Assembly (NCBI RefSeq): GCF_003240565.2
Contig: NZ_CP117255.1
Span: 3,020,501 to 3,084,500 of the forward strand
Length of the DNA stretch: 64,000 bases
Source: Rhizobium tumorigenes
GTDB lineage: Bacteria > Pseudomonadota > Alphaproteobacteria > Rhizobiales > Rhizobiaceae
Reading direction: 5' to 3'
Within the stretch, counting starts at the first letter, position 1; every line of letters starts with the position of its first letter. Shown here piece by piece: positions 1 through 8,671 of this stretch. Both the position numbers and the translations under genes were made by a program. The notes beneath the pieces were generated by a model. That model was not told where the DNA came from and made no database searches. It was given only the letters and a program-made list of their open reading frames with translations.

Positions 1-2134
1 GCGGTCCGAAACGGAAGGCATACGTGGTGTCGAAGAAGGCGCCGAACAGATCGGTGCAGGCGATTTCCTGGCTGGAGCGCGCATCGAGCGTCAGTTCGCG
101 CCGGCCGCTGACGACAACCTGCCGTCCGTCCCGCAGGGCCGAAACCTCGAGCTCGAGTGCAAGCGGCGCAGCGGTCTCGTTGATGACATGCACGGCAAGC
201 CCGTTGGTACCCTCGTCGGTCATCAGCACCTGCACCGGCCGGAAGGCACGGCGCATCGCATACCAGACCGGCTTTGGCTCGCCTGTCGAATCGATCACCC
301 CCCAGCCGGGGCCGGGCAGGAGGTCCTGCAGCGTCCAGACCAGCGCGCCACTGCAGCTCGAGCCCGTGCGCCGCCACTCGCCATAGGTCGCCTCCACCAC
401 CTCGCCGGTGGTGGCGCGCGAAAGGTCGAGATAGACATTGGGGTCCTCGCGGCGCAATTGGGCCGGATCGAAACCGTAGAGTTCCCGCAGATAGTGATCG
501 CGGACATCCTCGAAATCCCAGGACGCACTGCGGTCACGCGGCACGCGGCCCTTCCATTGCGGGCTGTGGACGGCGGGAGCCGGCAGATGCGCATCGAGCG
601 TGCGTTGCTGCGGCACATGGGCGAAGGCGAGGCTTTCGGCTGCAAAACGGACATTGGCGCGACGGGCATCGTCGAGCGGCCTTAGATAGGCGCCGACGCC
701 ATAGTAATGGGTAGCGCCTGTATCGGGCGAAAATGGCATGGCCCCGCCGACGGGTGAGTTGGCGACATAGGGCACGTCCGGGCGCCTTGCCTCGGCGACC
801 GCAGGCAGGATCTCTTCCGTCACCGGGTTTAGCCAGAACCGCTCGGGCAGCCCCATCATCGCCGCCTGCTGGTACATTTCGCTGCCGCCGCAGATGACGG
901 CCAGCGACGGCGACAAGCTGATGGCGTCGAGAAATCCGACGGCCTCCCTCTCGACATGCGCGTGAAATGTCTTGTCGGTTTTAGGATAATCGAAATTGGC
1001 AAACATCATGTCCTGCCAGACGAGAATGCCGAGCTCGTCGCAGAGCCTGAAGAACTCGGGCGTTTCGTAGGCCATCGTGCCGCCGATCCGCACCATGTTC
1101 ATGCCGGCCTCTGCCGCCAGCCGCAGCCACGGCTCATAGGCAGCACGGTCGCCGGGCAGCCGGACGATATCGGCGCTGGTCCAGACCGCACCCCGGCAAA
1201 AAATGCGCGCGCCATTGACGACGAGGGCGAAATCCCGGCCATCGGCACCGCGATCGACTGCAATGCGGCGAAATCCAGTACGGCCGGCGGCGTGGACGAC
1301 ACCGTCGATGACGAGGGCAACGTCGTGGAGATCTTGCGTCCCATGGCTGTTGGGCCACCACGGAGGCACTGCGGGGATCATCAGAGTCGCTGCCCAATGG
1401 CCAGCGCCATCGCTTGCGAGGCTCTGCTCGACCCCGGCGCAGGAAAGCACGATGGCGCCGGCCTTGCCCTCGAGCAACAGGGAAACATGCAGCCGCCCCT
1501 CGCCGCTCTCGCTGAGTTCCGTCCGCAGGAAGAGATCGCGGCCAACGACGGGGCCATACCGCAGCAGCGATATCGGCCGCCAGGGGCCAACGGCATGGAT
1601 CTCGGGGCACCAGCCCGGCATATGGCCGAGCAACGTCGTGCGGACCGTTCGCAGCCCCTGCGGCACGATCATTTGCGGCCGCCAACGAGCGCGCGGACCG
1701 GGCTCTGCAAGCCTTGGCGCCAGCGCCCGAAAACATAGGCTCAGTTCGTCGCCGCCGAGCAAGGTCACCGGTAGGTCATGGCTTTCGAACATGCTCTCGC
1801 TGGCAAGAAGCATGATGCCGTTGAGAAAGACCTCGCAGAGTGTCGCAAGACCGGAAAGGCGAAGAACGGCATCGCCAGGCGCTGCGTCGACCAGCCGGCA
1901 GAAATACCAGGCGTCGCGATCGTTCAGCGGTGCCGGATGCTCTCGGTCGAACAGGCCCGCCTTCTCCAGCGCTTCTGCGACGGTGCCGGGCACCATGGCC
2001 GGGATGAAGGCTGCGCCCAGCGACACGTCGGCGGGCGTCTCCCATTCGCCGGGAGCGGTCATGACCAGGGTCCACCCCTCGCCCATCAGCGTCTCTTCAG
2101 CGCCGATGCCTGCCAAACGCCCCTCGATTGCCAT
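1..2134 (-). CDS. GH2-family beta-mannosidase-like glycoside hydrolase (3' end cut by window edge)
   Basis: The frame is open from an ATG at 2134 to the left edge (711 residues visible, no stop). The protein looks like a GH2 beta-mannosidase: an N-terminal sugar-binding sandwich, then a TIM barrel containing WQDMMFANFDYP, the acid/base region ICGGSEMYQQ and a likely nucleophile glutamate in FAAESLAF, then ALVWTLQDLLPGPGWG typical of beta-mannosidases. No signal peptide is visible, so it is probably cytoplasmic. It is the last visible gene of a five-gene minus-strand unit, only 8 bases after the DUF1839 gene, which ties a glycan-active enzyme to aminoacyl-carrier-protein chemistry. The family is clear; the true substrate is not, because GH2 members act on several beta-glycosides. 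Confidence 0.85.
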   Translation of the reverse strand, partial: MAIEGRLAGIGAEETLMGEGWTLVMTAPGEWETPADVSLGAAFIPAMVPGTVAEALEKAGLFDREHPAPLNDRDAWYFCRLVDAAPGDAVLRLSGLATLCEVFLNGIMLLASESMFESHDLPVTLLGGDELSLCFRALAPRLAEPGPRARWRPQMIVPQGLRTVRTTLLGHMPGWCPEIHAVGPWRPISLLRYGPVVGRDLFLRTELSESGEGRLHVSLLLEGKAGAIVLSCAGVEQSLASDGAGHWAATLMIPAVPPWWPNSHGTQDLHDVALVIDGVVHAAGRTGFRRIAVDRGADGRDFALVVNGARIFCRGAVWTSADIVRLPGDRAAYEPWLRLAAEAGMNMVRIGGTMAYETPEFFRLCDELGILVWQDMMFANFDYPKTDKTFHAHVEREAVGFLDAISLSPSLAVICGGSEMYQQAAMMGLPERFWLNPVTEEILPAVAEARRPDVPYVANSPVGGAMPFSPDTGATHYYGVGAYLRPLDDARRANVRFAAESLAFAHVPQQRTLDAHLPAPAVHSPQWKGRVPRDRSASWDFEDVRDHYLRELYGFDPAQLRREDPNVYLDLSRATTGEVVEATYGEWRRTGSSCSGALVWTLQDLLPGPGWGVIDSTGEPKPVWYAMRRAFRPVQVLMTDEGTNGLAVHVINETAAPLALELEVSALRDGRQVVVSGRRELTLDARSSQEIACTDLFGAFFDTTYAFRFGP

Positions 2135-2142
2135 TGCCCGTT

Positions 2143-3102
2143 TCAGACCTGTCGTTCCAGAAGCCCGACCATGGCATCCCATGCATCCGCCACCGGATCA
2201 AGCGCGGTGTGCAGCGGCTCGAATTTCCGCCGCGTCACAGCCCGGGCGATCTGGAACTGCACCGACTTTGCAGCCTCTGAGAGCCGCCGGGCTTGCGCAC
2301 TTGCAGCAGCGAATTCCGGCGACAGCCAGTCGAGATGACTGCCGGCCAGTTCGAAATTGGCGCCGACCTGACGGAGCGTATTGAAAGCATATTTGTGGAA
2401 CACGCCGAACGGCCTGTCCGCAATCGCCTCGACCTGGGCGGCAAATACCGTGGCAAAGGCGCGAATCGGGTTGTCGCGCGGACGCCTGGCAAAATGAGCC
2501 CCCAGCAGGCGACGGGCTGTCTGGCGGATTTCAGCTTCGGCGGGCGGCTGCAGCGGTAATTTGGCGAATTCCGTGTAGGGCAGGAACGGCGGCGCACCTT
2601 CCGGCAGATGTCGCTGGAAAACGCCATCGAAGTCCTCGCCGGAGAGTCGGAAGAAGCCGCCATTGTGGAAATAATCGAGTTCGCGGGCACCAGCGTCTAG
2701 CCGGTTGATGGCGACCGTCGTCTTGCCGTGCTCGGCACGGTAGGCGACGCCTTGCGTATCCGGCATGTAGAACGAATCCATCTCGACGAGGCAAAGCCGC
2801 CCGCGCGTGATCTGCACGGCGAGATGCCGTTCGACATCGTCGTAGATGGCAAGTTCGGTGCAGCGGATGCCATAGAGCGCCTCGAGGTCTTCGAGCGGCA
2901 CCTTGAAGAAGGTGAACTGGTCGCCCTCGAAATCCTGTCCCATAGTGAAGCCGAGCATTGCCTCGGGCGGCAGGCCGATCGTGTTCAGCACCTCGATCCA
3001 CAGATCGATATAGCAGTTGGTTTCCGGCCACATCCGTTCGCTGTCGTGCAGCCCATGGCGAGAATAGGCGGCAGGATCAAGCCCGGGAAATACTGACGGC
3101 AT
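2143..3102 (-). CDS. DUF1839 family protein (aminoacyl-carrier-protein locus)
   Basis: This encodes 319 residues beginning MPSVFPGLDPAAYSRH. I recognise it as DUF1839, a family found beside amino acid:[carrier protein] ligases in rhizobia. It has no signal peptide or membrane segment. A possible role, by position only, is to take the aminoacyl group from the carrier protein, or otherwise to act on the loaded carrier; no catalytic motif lets me assign a reaction. The ATG at 3102 lies 8 bases after the ligase stop codon and fits the operon spacing; an earlier in-frame start would overlap the ligase. The next gene starts 8 bases after its stop, so co-translation is likely. Confidence 0.8.
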   Translation of the reverse strand: MPSVFPGLDPAAYSRHGLHDSERMWPETNCYIDLWIEVLNTIGLPPEAMLGFTMGQDFEGDQFTFFKVPLEDLEALYGIRCTELAIYDDVERHLAVQITRGRLCLVEMDSFYMPDTQGVAYRAEHGKTTVAINRLDAGARELDYFHNGGFFRLSGEDFDGVFQRHLPEGAPPFLPYTEFAKLPLQPPAEAEIRQTARRLLGAHFARRPRDNPIRAFATVFAAQVEAIADRPFGVFHKYAFNTLRQVGANFELAGSHLDWLSPEFAAASAQARRLSEAAKSVQFQIARAVTRRKFEPLHTALDPVADAWDAMVGLLERQV

Positions 3103-3110
3103 CCCGACGA

Positions 3111-4019
3111 TCAGCCCCACAGGACGTCGCGCACCGGCGCCGGCCAGGCCTTTACGTCGAGCCCGTGATGGTGGAACAGAGCCAGCGCGATGCGCTCCAG
3201 TCCGAAGCCGACGCAGGCCGTATGAGCGACCTTGCCGTCGGCGAGGTTGAGGCCCCATTTGGTGCCGAACGAATCCTGGTGGTAGTTGAAGCTCATGCAG
3301 GCCGTCGGATTGGCGGTCGAGGTGATCGGGATCAGCAATTCGAACTTCAGGTTCTGGTCGCGCTGGTTGTTGACCATCATCTTGCCTGCGCGGCCGAAGA
3401 ACGGGTCATTGGCGACATCGATGACGACATCGAGACCGACCGACTTCATCATCTCGACGCCACGATCCATCCAGCTCTGGCGGAAATCCGTGACGTGCTG
3501 CTCGGTGCCCATGCAGACATATTCGCGCATACGAAAAAGCTGCTGGCGGGCGGGATCCTGTGACGGCTCATGGCGGAAGCAATAGGACTGCAGGTCGAAC
3601 AGCGCGCCCTCTACAGGCAGATTGCCGCGGCGGGCTACCGTCGGATAGAGAGGATAGCAGGCGGCCGGCGTCAGCACGATCTCGGTTGCCTCCTGGCCCT
3701 TGGTCCAGTCGTCGCCGACCTCCATGCATTTCAAAAGGTTCATGTGGTCCATCTCGCCGCCGCAGAAGCTGTGGACTGTGCCGGCCAGCTGCGGAAAGCT
3801 CTTCATGTAACCGCTCTTTTCGAAGATCGCGCGGTTCATGCCGGGCGGGAAGCGCATCGCCTCGGCACCGTCGCCACCGCCGAACCTGTCGATCAACCGC
3901 TCGAAGGCAGCGATGACGTCTTCAAACTGGCCGCTGCGGCCATAGAGGCCATCGACACCGGTGTCGATCAGGAGACCTGATTCGAAAAGCCGATCGAGAA
4001 AAGAAACCTGCATGTCCAT
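3111..4019 (-). CDS. amino acid:[carrier protein] ligase (class II aminoacyl-tRNA synthetase homolog)
   Basis: This 302-residue protein is a stripped-down seryl-tRNA-synthetase-like catalytic domain. It activates an amino acid with ATP and loads it on the phosphopantetheine arm of a carrier protein instead of tRNA. Visible motifs are motif 2 ([20 protein letters not shown], residues about 148-167) and motif 3 ([12 protein letters not shown], 271-282). Cys121 (PAACYPLYP), Glu166 (RMREYVC) and Cys269 (HTACVGFG) match the active-site zinc ligands known in the Bradyrhizobium enzymes of this family. The tRNA-binding coiled-coil arm of true SerRS is absent, as expected. The start at 4019 ([12 protein letters not shown]) lies 5 bases after the dehydrogenase stop. 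Known family members use glycine or alanine; which one is used here is not decided. Confidence 0.9.
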   Translation of the reverse strand: MDMQVSFLDRLFESGLLIDTGVDGLYGRSGQFEDVIAAFERLIDRFGGGDGAEAMRFPPGMNRAIFEKSGYMKSFPQLAGTVHSFCGGEMDHMNLLKCMEVGDDWTKGQEATEIVLTPAACYPLYPTVARRGNLPVEGALFDLQSYCFRHEPSQDPARQQLFRMREYVCMGTEQHVTDFRQSWMDRGVEMMKSVGLDVVIDVANDPFFGRAGKMMVNNQRDQNLKFELLIPITSTANPTACMSFNYHQDSFGTKWGLNLADGKVAHTACVGFGLERIALALFHHHGLDVKAWPAPVRDVLWG

Positions 4020-4024
4020 GGCGA

Positions 4025-5206
4025 TTACCCCAGCAAATTGGTGTCTTGTTTGTGGACCAGCAGCATCGTCGATGTGTTGGCAAGGATGCGGTCGTTCGAG
4101 ATCATCAGCTGCGCCGAATGCGCGTCGCGCAAGTGGCGACCTAGGCTGTAGGGCGTCCCGTTCTTGTAGCCCATGATGCCGCAGATCAGCATAGCGTGGT
4201 TGATGATCGGCAGGATCGCTTCCGAGGAGACGATCTTGACGTTGTTCATCGCCACCGCGAAAGCCATCGACGACAGGCGGTCGGCATCGAGCTTGGCGTC
4301 CTCGTAGACCTTCAGCGCAGCGACGACGTTCGACTTGACCATCTGCAGCTGGCCGGAGACCTCTGCCAGACGCAGCGCGCCGGGCGGAGGCGTGCCGGGT
4401 GACTTGCGGGCCGCAGCGCGCACGAAAGCCTGGGCACGAGCCACCGCATCGGCGGCGATGCCGTACCAGAGCGCGCTCCACAAGAGGTGCGAGGTGGCAA
4501 GCATGGACTGCGCGGCAATCTCGGCAAACGGTTTAGGCAGGATCTGGACGGCCGGCGCCTCTCCCTTGAACACGAAGCCATCGGAGCAGGTGCCGCGCAT
4601 GCCGAGCGTATCCCAGACGGAGGTTCTGTCGAGCGTGTACTGGTCCTTGAGGAAGGCCGTCAGGACCTGGTCGGAGGGCGCCGCATCGGCGTGGGCGCGC
4701 GATGTGATAAGGATGGCGTCGGCATAGGCGCCGTAGGAAATGACGGTGGCGTCCTTCTCGAGGAAGCAGCTGTCGCCCTCGACGCGGATGGCGCAGATGC
4801 TGTTGCGCATGTTGCCGCCGATCCCGCCTTCGGTCGTGGCAGACGCCAGCAGCAGCTGGTCACGGGCGATACGGCGCATGAAATCGCGATGCCAGTCGCT
4901 GCCCTCGCCGTGCTCGACCAGGCTAGACAGCTTGATCTGGTGCATGGCGAAAATCATCGCGGTGGCCGCGCAGGCTTGTCCGAGCACGGTGCACAGCGCG
5001 GCGATTTCAGTGATTGTCGCGCTTTCTCCACCAAATTCGGTCGGGATCTGGATCGACAGCAGGCGTTCGGCCTTCAGGGCTGTGACGGCTTCGCGCGGAA
5101 ACCGCGATTCGCCGTCAACAGCATCGGCATGTGCTGCAGCAACTGCCGCGACGCGGGCGATGCGGGCATTGAGATTGTCCTTCGCTATCGCCACCGCCAC
5201 GCTCAT
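4025..5206 (-). CDS. acyl-CoA dehydrogenase-like flavoprotein of the aminoacyl-carrier locus
   Basis: This 393-residue protein has the acyl-CoA dehydrogenase fold: an N-terminal helical domain ([15 protein letters not shown]), a middle beta domain ([14 protein letters not shown]) and a C-terminal helical domain ending [17 protein letters not shown]. In ordinary family members the last stretch reads like RDARVTQIYEGTNEI and carries the catalytic glutamate; here that position is not Glu. The ATG at 5206 overlaps the carrier-protein stop by one base (TGATG), so the two are translationally coupled. Related flavoenzymes oxidise prolyl groups held on carrier proteins in pyrrole biosynthesis, so oxidation of a carrier-bound aminoacyl group is a reasonable inference. 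A plain fatty acyl-CoA substrate cannot be excluded. Confidence 0.8.
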   Translation of the reverse strand: MSVAVAIAKDNLNARIARVAAVAAAHADAVDGESRFPREAVTALKAERLLSIQIPTEFGGESATITEIAALCTVLGQACAATAMIFAMHQIKLSSLVEHGEGSDWHRDFMRRIARDQLLLASATTEGGIGGNMRNSICAIRVEGDSCFLEKDATVISYGAYADAILITSRAHADAAPSDQVLTAFLKDQYTLDRTSVWDTLGMRGTCSDGFVFKGEAPAVQILPKPFAEIAAQSMLATSHLLWSALWYGIAADAVARAQAFVRAAARKSPGTPPPGALRLAEVSGQLQMVKSNVVAALKVYEDAKLDADRLSSMAFAVAMNNVKIVSSEAILPIINHAMLICGIMGYKNGTPYSLGRHLRDAHSAQLMISNDRILANTSTMLLVHKQDTNLLG

Positions 5207-5457
5207 CAGGCGACCTTTCTGGAGCCGAGGATCGCATCCACCGTGCTGGTGATGGCGCTGATGCTGGCGAAGGACTTGCGGTTCAACAGGTTGTCCGGAA
5301 ACTCCATGTCGAACGCCTCTTCGAGTCCGAGCATCAACTGCACGGATGCGAAGGAGGAGAGGCCTGCCGCATAGAGATCGGCGTCGTCGGCAATGCTGTC
5401 GACGGGCACTGGCAGGCCGCCGAGCTTGGTGAGCAAACCACGGATTGTCTCGTTCAT
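5206..5457 (-). CDS. stand-alone acyl/aminoacyl carrier protein
   Basis: This is a small acidic helical carrier protein of 83 residues. The phosphopantetheine attachment motif is AAGLSSFASVQLM, with Ser35 aligned to the serine of the classical DSL motif. It is the presumed acceptor for the downstream amino acid:[carrier protein] ligase. The start at 5457 (MNETIRGLL) is chosen because GGAG lies about 9 bases upstream; a longer frame exists but adds residues unlike the family. It is the first gene of the minus-strand unit, so the operon promoter should lie in 5458-5735. Confidence 0.87.
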   Translation of the reverse strand: MNETIRGLLTKLGGLPVPVDSIADDADLYAAGLSSFASVQLMLGLEEAFDMEFPDNLLNRKSFASISAITSTVDAILGSRKVA

Positions 5458-5735
5458 CCAATCGTCTCCAGGTGTTTTCGGCAGTCGTCCCGCCTTATCT
5501 GAGGTTGTTTTAGGCACAAAATTCCAACATACCGCTAAGCCTTCTGGTTAACGAAGGATGAGCGTTTGCCGGCCATTGTTCATGATCCGGACAGAATGCA
5601 ATCCGCCGACCTGCTAATAATATCGAGGGTTGCTTCTCTTAGCGCGGATCAGACCGGGGAGGTAGAGCAACGCTCCCGGATGCGTCCAGAAAATAGGAAG
5701 AAGATACATTTTCGCGAGTGATCGCGGGATCTCAC
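5458..5735. other. intergenic region upstream of the carrier-protein operon
   Basis: There is no convincing gene in this stretch. It separates the end of epmB from the first gene of the aminoacyl-carrier operon, both on the minus strand, so the operon promoter should be here. I could not identify a strong consensus promoter or terminator. Confidence 0.5.
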
Positions 5736-6806
5736 CTAGTCCGGTTTGCCGCTGCCGGATGGCGGGGGGTAATCGTGCCATTCGCCTCGGAAATCGGCAA
5801 CCGAATAGCAACCCTCGCCGACATTGCGGATTGCGTGCTCGCCGATGGCTGCTTTGCCGTACCCGCCGGGAATATCGAGGATATAGGTCGGCTGGCAGAG
5901 ACCGGACAACCGGCCGCGCAAGTCGGCGACAAGCCGCTGGCCTTCAGCGATGGTCAGCCGGAAATGACTGGTGCCGGGAGCAAGATCCGGATGGTGCAGA
6001 TAATAGGGTTTGACCCGCGTTTCCACGAAGGCGCGCATCAGCGCCGCCAGCACCTGGGGATCGTCGTTGACACCTTTCAAAAGCACGGACTGGCTGACCA
6101 TGACGATGCCGGCATCGACAAGACGGGCACAGGCCGCGCGCGCGTCCGCCGTCAGTTCGCGCGGGTGGTTGGCATGCAGCGCCACATAGACCGTCTTGCC
6201 GCTCACCTTCAGCGCAGCAACAAGCGCCGCATCGATCTTGCTCGGATCGACGACGGGCACGCGGGTATGGAAGCGGACGATCTTGACGTGGTCGATGGCG
6301 GCAAGGCCGGACAGCAGGTCTTCGAGACGCCGGGGCGACAGAACCAGCGGATCGCCGCCGGTGAGGATCACCTCCCATATCTCTGGATGGGCGCGGATAT
6401 AGTCGAAGGCGGCATCGAGTTCGCCGGCATCCAGCGTGCCCATACCCTGCGGACCGACCATCTCGCGGCGAAAGCAAAATCGGCAATAGACGGGGCAGAC
6501 ATGCACCGCCTTCAGCAGCACACGGTCGGGATAGCGATGGACGATGCCTGTGACCGGGCTGTGGGCCGCATCGCCGATGGGATCGGCACGCTCCTCCGGC
6601 GTCACCACGAGCTCTGCCATATCGGGCACGAATTGCCGGGCGATCGGATCATCGGGATCGGTGCGGTCGATCAGTGCGGCAATGGCAGGCGTCAGCGCGA
6701 TGGCATAACGTTCCGCGACCGCTTCCAGCGACGCCGCGTTTTGCCCATCGACAAGCGATGCCCGCTGAAGATCGTCGACTGTCCTGATCGGTCGAATGAC
6801 GTTCAT
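5736..6806 (-). CDS. epmB: EF-P (R)-beta-lysine pathway lysine 2,3-aminomutase
   Basis: This is a KamA/YjeK-family radical-SAM aminomutase of 356 residues. The cluster-binding motif CPVYCRFC (CX3CX2C) is near residue 112, the PLP-binding region includes the C-terminal DIPGGYGK, and LTGGDPLVLS is the usual family block. EpmB converts lysine to (R)-beta-lysine, which EpmA attaches to elongation factor P. The start at 6806 (MNVIRPIRT) overlaps the stop of epmA in an ATGA junction. With efp divergently transcribed next door, the assignment to EF-P modification rather than lysine catabolism is strong. Confidence 0.92.
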   Translation of the reverse strand: MNVIRPIRTVDDLQRASLVDGQNAASLEAVAERYAIALTPAIAALIDRTDPDDPIARQFVPDMAELVVTPEERADPIGDAAHSPVTGIVHRYPDRVLLKAVHVCPVYCRFCFRREMVGPQGMGTLDAGELDAAFDYIRAHPEIWEVILTGGDPLVLSPRRLEDLLSGLAAIDHVKIVRFHTRVPVVDPSKIDAALVAALKVSGKTVYVALHANHPRELTADARAACARLVDAGIVMVSQSVLLKGVNDDPQVLAALMRAFVETRVKPYYLHHPDLAPGTSHFRLTIAEGQRLVADLRGRLSGLCQPTYILDIPGGYGKAAIGEHAIRNVGEGCYSVADFRGEWHDYPPPSGSGKPD

Positions 6807-7867
6807 CTTCCGAACTCCGCAACGGGCGCCCAAAGCACCTGCTCGATGCGGGATGCTCCGGTAGCCAGCATCACCAGCCGGTCGAAACCGAGGGCGATGC
6901 CGCTTGCCTCGGGCATGATGGCAAGCGCGTCGAGAAAATCCTCGTCGAGCGGATAGGTTTCGCCATAGACCCGCGCCTTTTCCGCCATCTCGATCTCGAA
7001 CCGCCGCCGCTGTTCGGCGGCATTGGTGAGTTCGCCGAAGCCATTGGCAAGCTCGACGCCGCAGGCATAGAGTTCGAAGCGCTCGGCGACACGCGGATCC
7101 CGCGCCGAGGGCCTGGCAAGAGCGGCCTCGGAGACCGGATATTCATCGAGGATCGTCGGTCGGCCAAAACCGAGATGCGGTTCGATCTTTTCCACCAGCA
7201 CCCGGCTGAACATATCCGCCCAGCCATCGTCCTCCGAAACGCGCATGCCGACGCGGTTCATTTCCGCAGCGAGGCAGTCGCGGTCCGTCTGTCTGTCGGC
7301 GGCAACCGAGGACAAGAGGTCGATGCCGGCATGCTGCAGGAAAGCTGCCGCAACGCTGATCCGCTCCGGCTCGGCAGAGGGATCGCACTCCGCACCCCGG
7401 AACGCTAGCCGCGCGGCCCCTGCGGTTGTCGCCGCCAGCCGCATTATATCGACGCAGTCAGCCATCAATTGCTCGTAGCCTTCGCCGACCCGGTACCATT
7501 CGAGCATGGTGAACTCCGGATGGTGCAAGGGCCCGCGCTCGCGGTTGCGATAGACGTGGGCAAAGCATGCAATGCGCTTTTCGCCGGCGGCCAGCAGCTT
7601 CTTGCAGGCAAATTCCGGCGACGTGTGCAGGTAGAAGGGTGCCGCCTGACCGTCGGTCGTCAGGGCTTGCGTAGAGAAAGCATGCAGATGTGCCTCGTTG
7701 CCGGGCGATATCTGAAGGGTTGCCGTATCGACCTCGAGGAAATCGCCTGCTGAAAAAAAAACGCGCAGCGCCGCCTGGATCGCATTGCGGCCGATGAGAA
7801 AAGGCCGTCGATCCGCATGGACGCCGGGCGTCCACCAGGGAGATGCTTTTGTCAGGCTGGCGTTCAT
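6803..7867 (-). CDS. epmA: elongation factor P-lysine ligase (LysRS paralog)
   Basis: This is a 354-residue class II lysyl-tRNA-synthetase catalytic core without the N-terminal anticodon-binding domain, as in EpmA/PoxA/GenX. Motif 2 is seen as YRNRERGPLHHPEFTMLEWY and motif 3 as ASGIALGFDRLVML. The enzyme joins (R)-beta-lysine to a lysine of EF-P. The gene is the first of the epmA-epmB pair and is divergent from efp across about 150 bases, so regulation may be shared. Confidence 0.93.
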   Translation of the reverse strand: MNASLTKASPWWTPGVHADRRPFLIGRNAIQAALRVFFSAGDFLEVDTATLQISPGNEAHLHAFSTQALTTDGQAAPFYLHTSPEFACKKLLAAGEKRIACFAHVYRNRERGPLHHPEFTMLEWYRVGEGYEQLMADCVDIMRLAATTAGAARLAFRGAECDPSAEPERISVAAAFLQHAGIDLLSSVAADRQTDRDCLAAEMNRVGMRVSEDDGWADMFSRVLVEKIEPHLGFGRPTILDEYPVSEAALARPSARDPRVAERFELYACGVELANGFGELTNAAEQRRRFEIEMAEKARVYGETYPLDEDFLDALAIMPEASGIALGFDRLVMLATGASRIEQVLWAPVAEFGR

Positions 7868-8017
7868 TCCGCGCTTTCTTTTATAGGATGAGCGGCGACG
7901 GGGTGGCTATTTCCACCGTTTTAGGTTAGTTGCGCCCCCAAGAAAACATTGCTGCATCAGGGAAACCGGCTTGGTCCGTCCTCTACGATGCAAAAAGCTG
8001 CGTTACAAGGAAGTCTT

Positions 8018-8587
8018 ATGGTCAAGGTTATCGCCTCTTCGATCCGCAAGGGCAATGTGCTCGACGTGGACGGCAAGCTCTACGTCGTGCTGACGGCCGC
8101 CAATTTCCACCCTGGCAAAGGCACGCCGGTCACCCAGATCGACATGCGCCGGATTTCGGATGGCACGAAGGTTTCCGAGCGCTGGCGCACGACCGAACAG
8201 GTCGAGCGCGCCTTCGTCGAGGACGTCAACCATCAATACCTCTACGAAGACAGCGACGGGTTCCACTTCATGAACCCGCAAAACTACGACCAGGTGACCG
8301 TCGATGCCGAAACTATGGGTGACGACAAGGCCTACCTGCAGGAAGGCATGACTTGCATCCTGTCGATGCACGAAGGCATCGCGCTTGCCATCCAGATGCC
8401 ACGCACCGTGACGCTGGAAATCATGGAAACCGAGCCGGTCGTCAAGGGCCAGACGGCATCGTCCTCCTACAAGCCAGCCATGCTGTCGAACGGCATTCGC
8501 ACGATGGTTCCACCACATGTCAATGCCGGCATCCGTGTCGTCATCATGACCGAAGACAATTCCTACGTCGAACGCGCCAAGGACTGA
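8018..8587 (+). CDS. efp: elongation factor P
   Basis: This is a 189-residue EF-P with an N-terminal KOW-like domain and two OB domains (the last containing [22 protein letters not shown], interrupted here only for description). EF-P binds the ribosome between the P and E sites and rescues stalling at polyproline. The modifiable lysine is Lys34 in FHPGKGTPV, matching the beta-lysylated position of E. coli EF-P, consistent with epmA and epmB next door. The ATG at 8018 has AAGGA about 6 bases upstream; an in-frame start farther upstream would add an atypical leader. A strong terminator follows. Confidence 0.96.
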   Translation: MVKVIASSIRKGNVLDVDGKLYVVLTAANFHPGKGTPVTQIDMRRISDGTKVSERWRTTEQVERAFVEDVNHQYLYEDSDGFHFMNPQNYDQVTVDAETMGDDKAYLQEGMTCILSMHEGIALAIQMPRTVTLEIMETEPVVKGQTASSSYKPAMLSNGIRTMVPPHVNAGIRVVIMTEDNSYVERAKD

Positions 8588-8615
8588 TCCCTTACCTGGC
8601 TGCCCATCTCCAAAC

Positions 8616-8647
8616 AAAGCCCCGAACGCTCGCGAGTCGGGGCTTTT
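8616..8647 (+). terminator. rho-independent terminator of efp
   Basis: A perfect 10-base stem, AAAGCCCCGA (8616-8625) pairing TCGGGGCTTT (8637-8646), has an 11-base loop and ends in a short T run. The A-rich 5' side lets it serve also for the convergent ABC-transporter gene ending at 8672. Confidence 0.85.
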
Positions 8648-8671
8648 GCTTTTCCGGCCGTGCAGCACCAG

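Noticed and set aside
956..2384. Long plus-strand open frames opposite the mannosidase-like gene
   Set aside because: They are rich in Arg, Pro and Ala, have no recognisable domains, and lie antisense to a well-supported GH2 gene.
5718..6956. 412-codon plus-strand open frame opposite epmB
   Set aside because: It is antisense to a clear radical-SAM enzyme and has no family pattern of its own; high GC favours such shadow frames.
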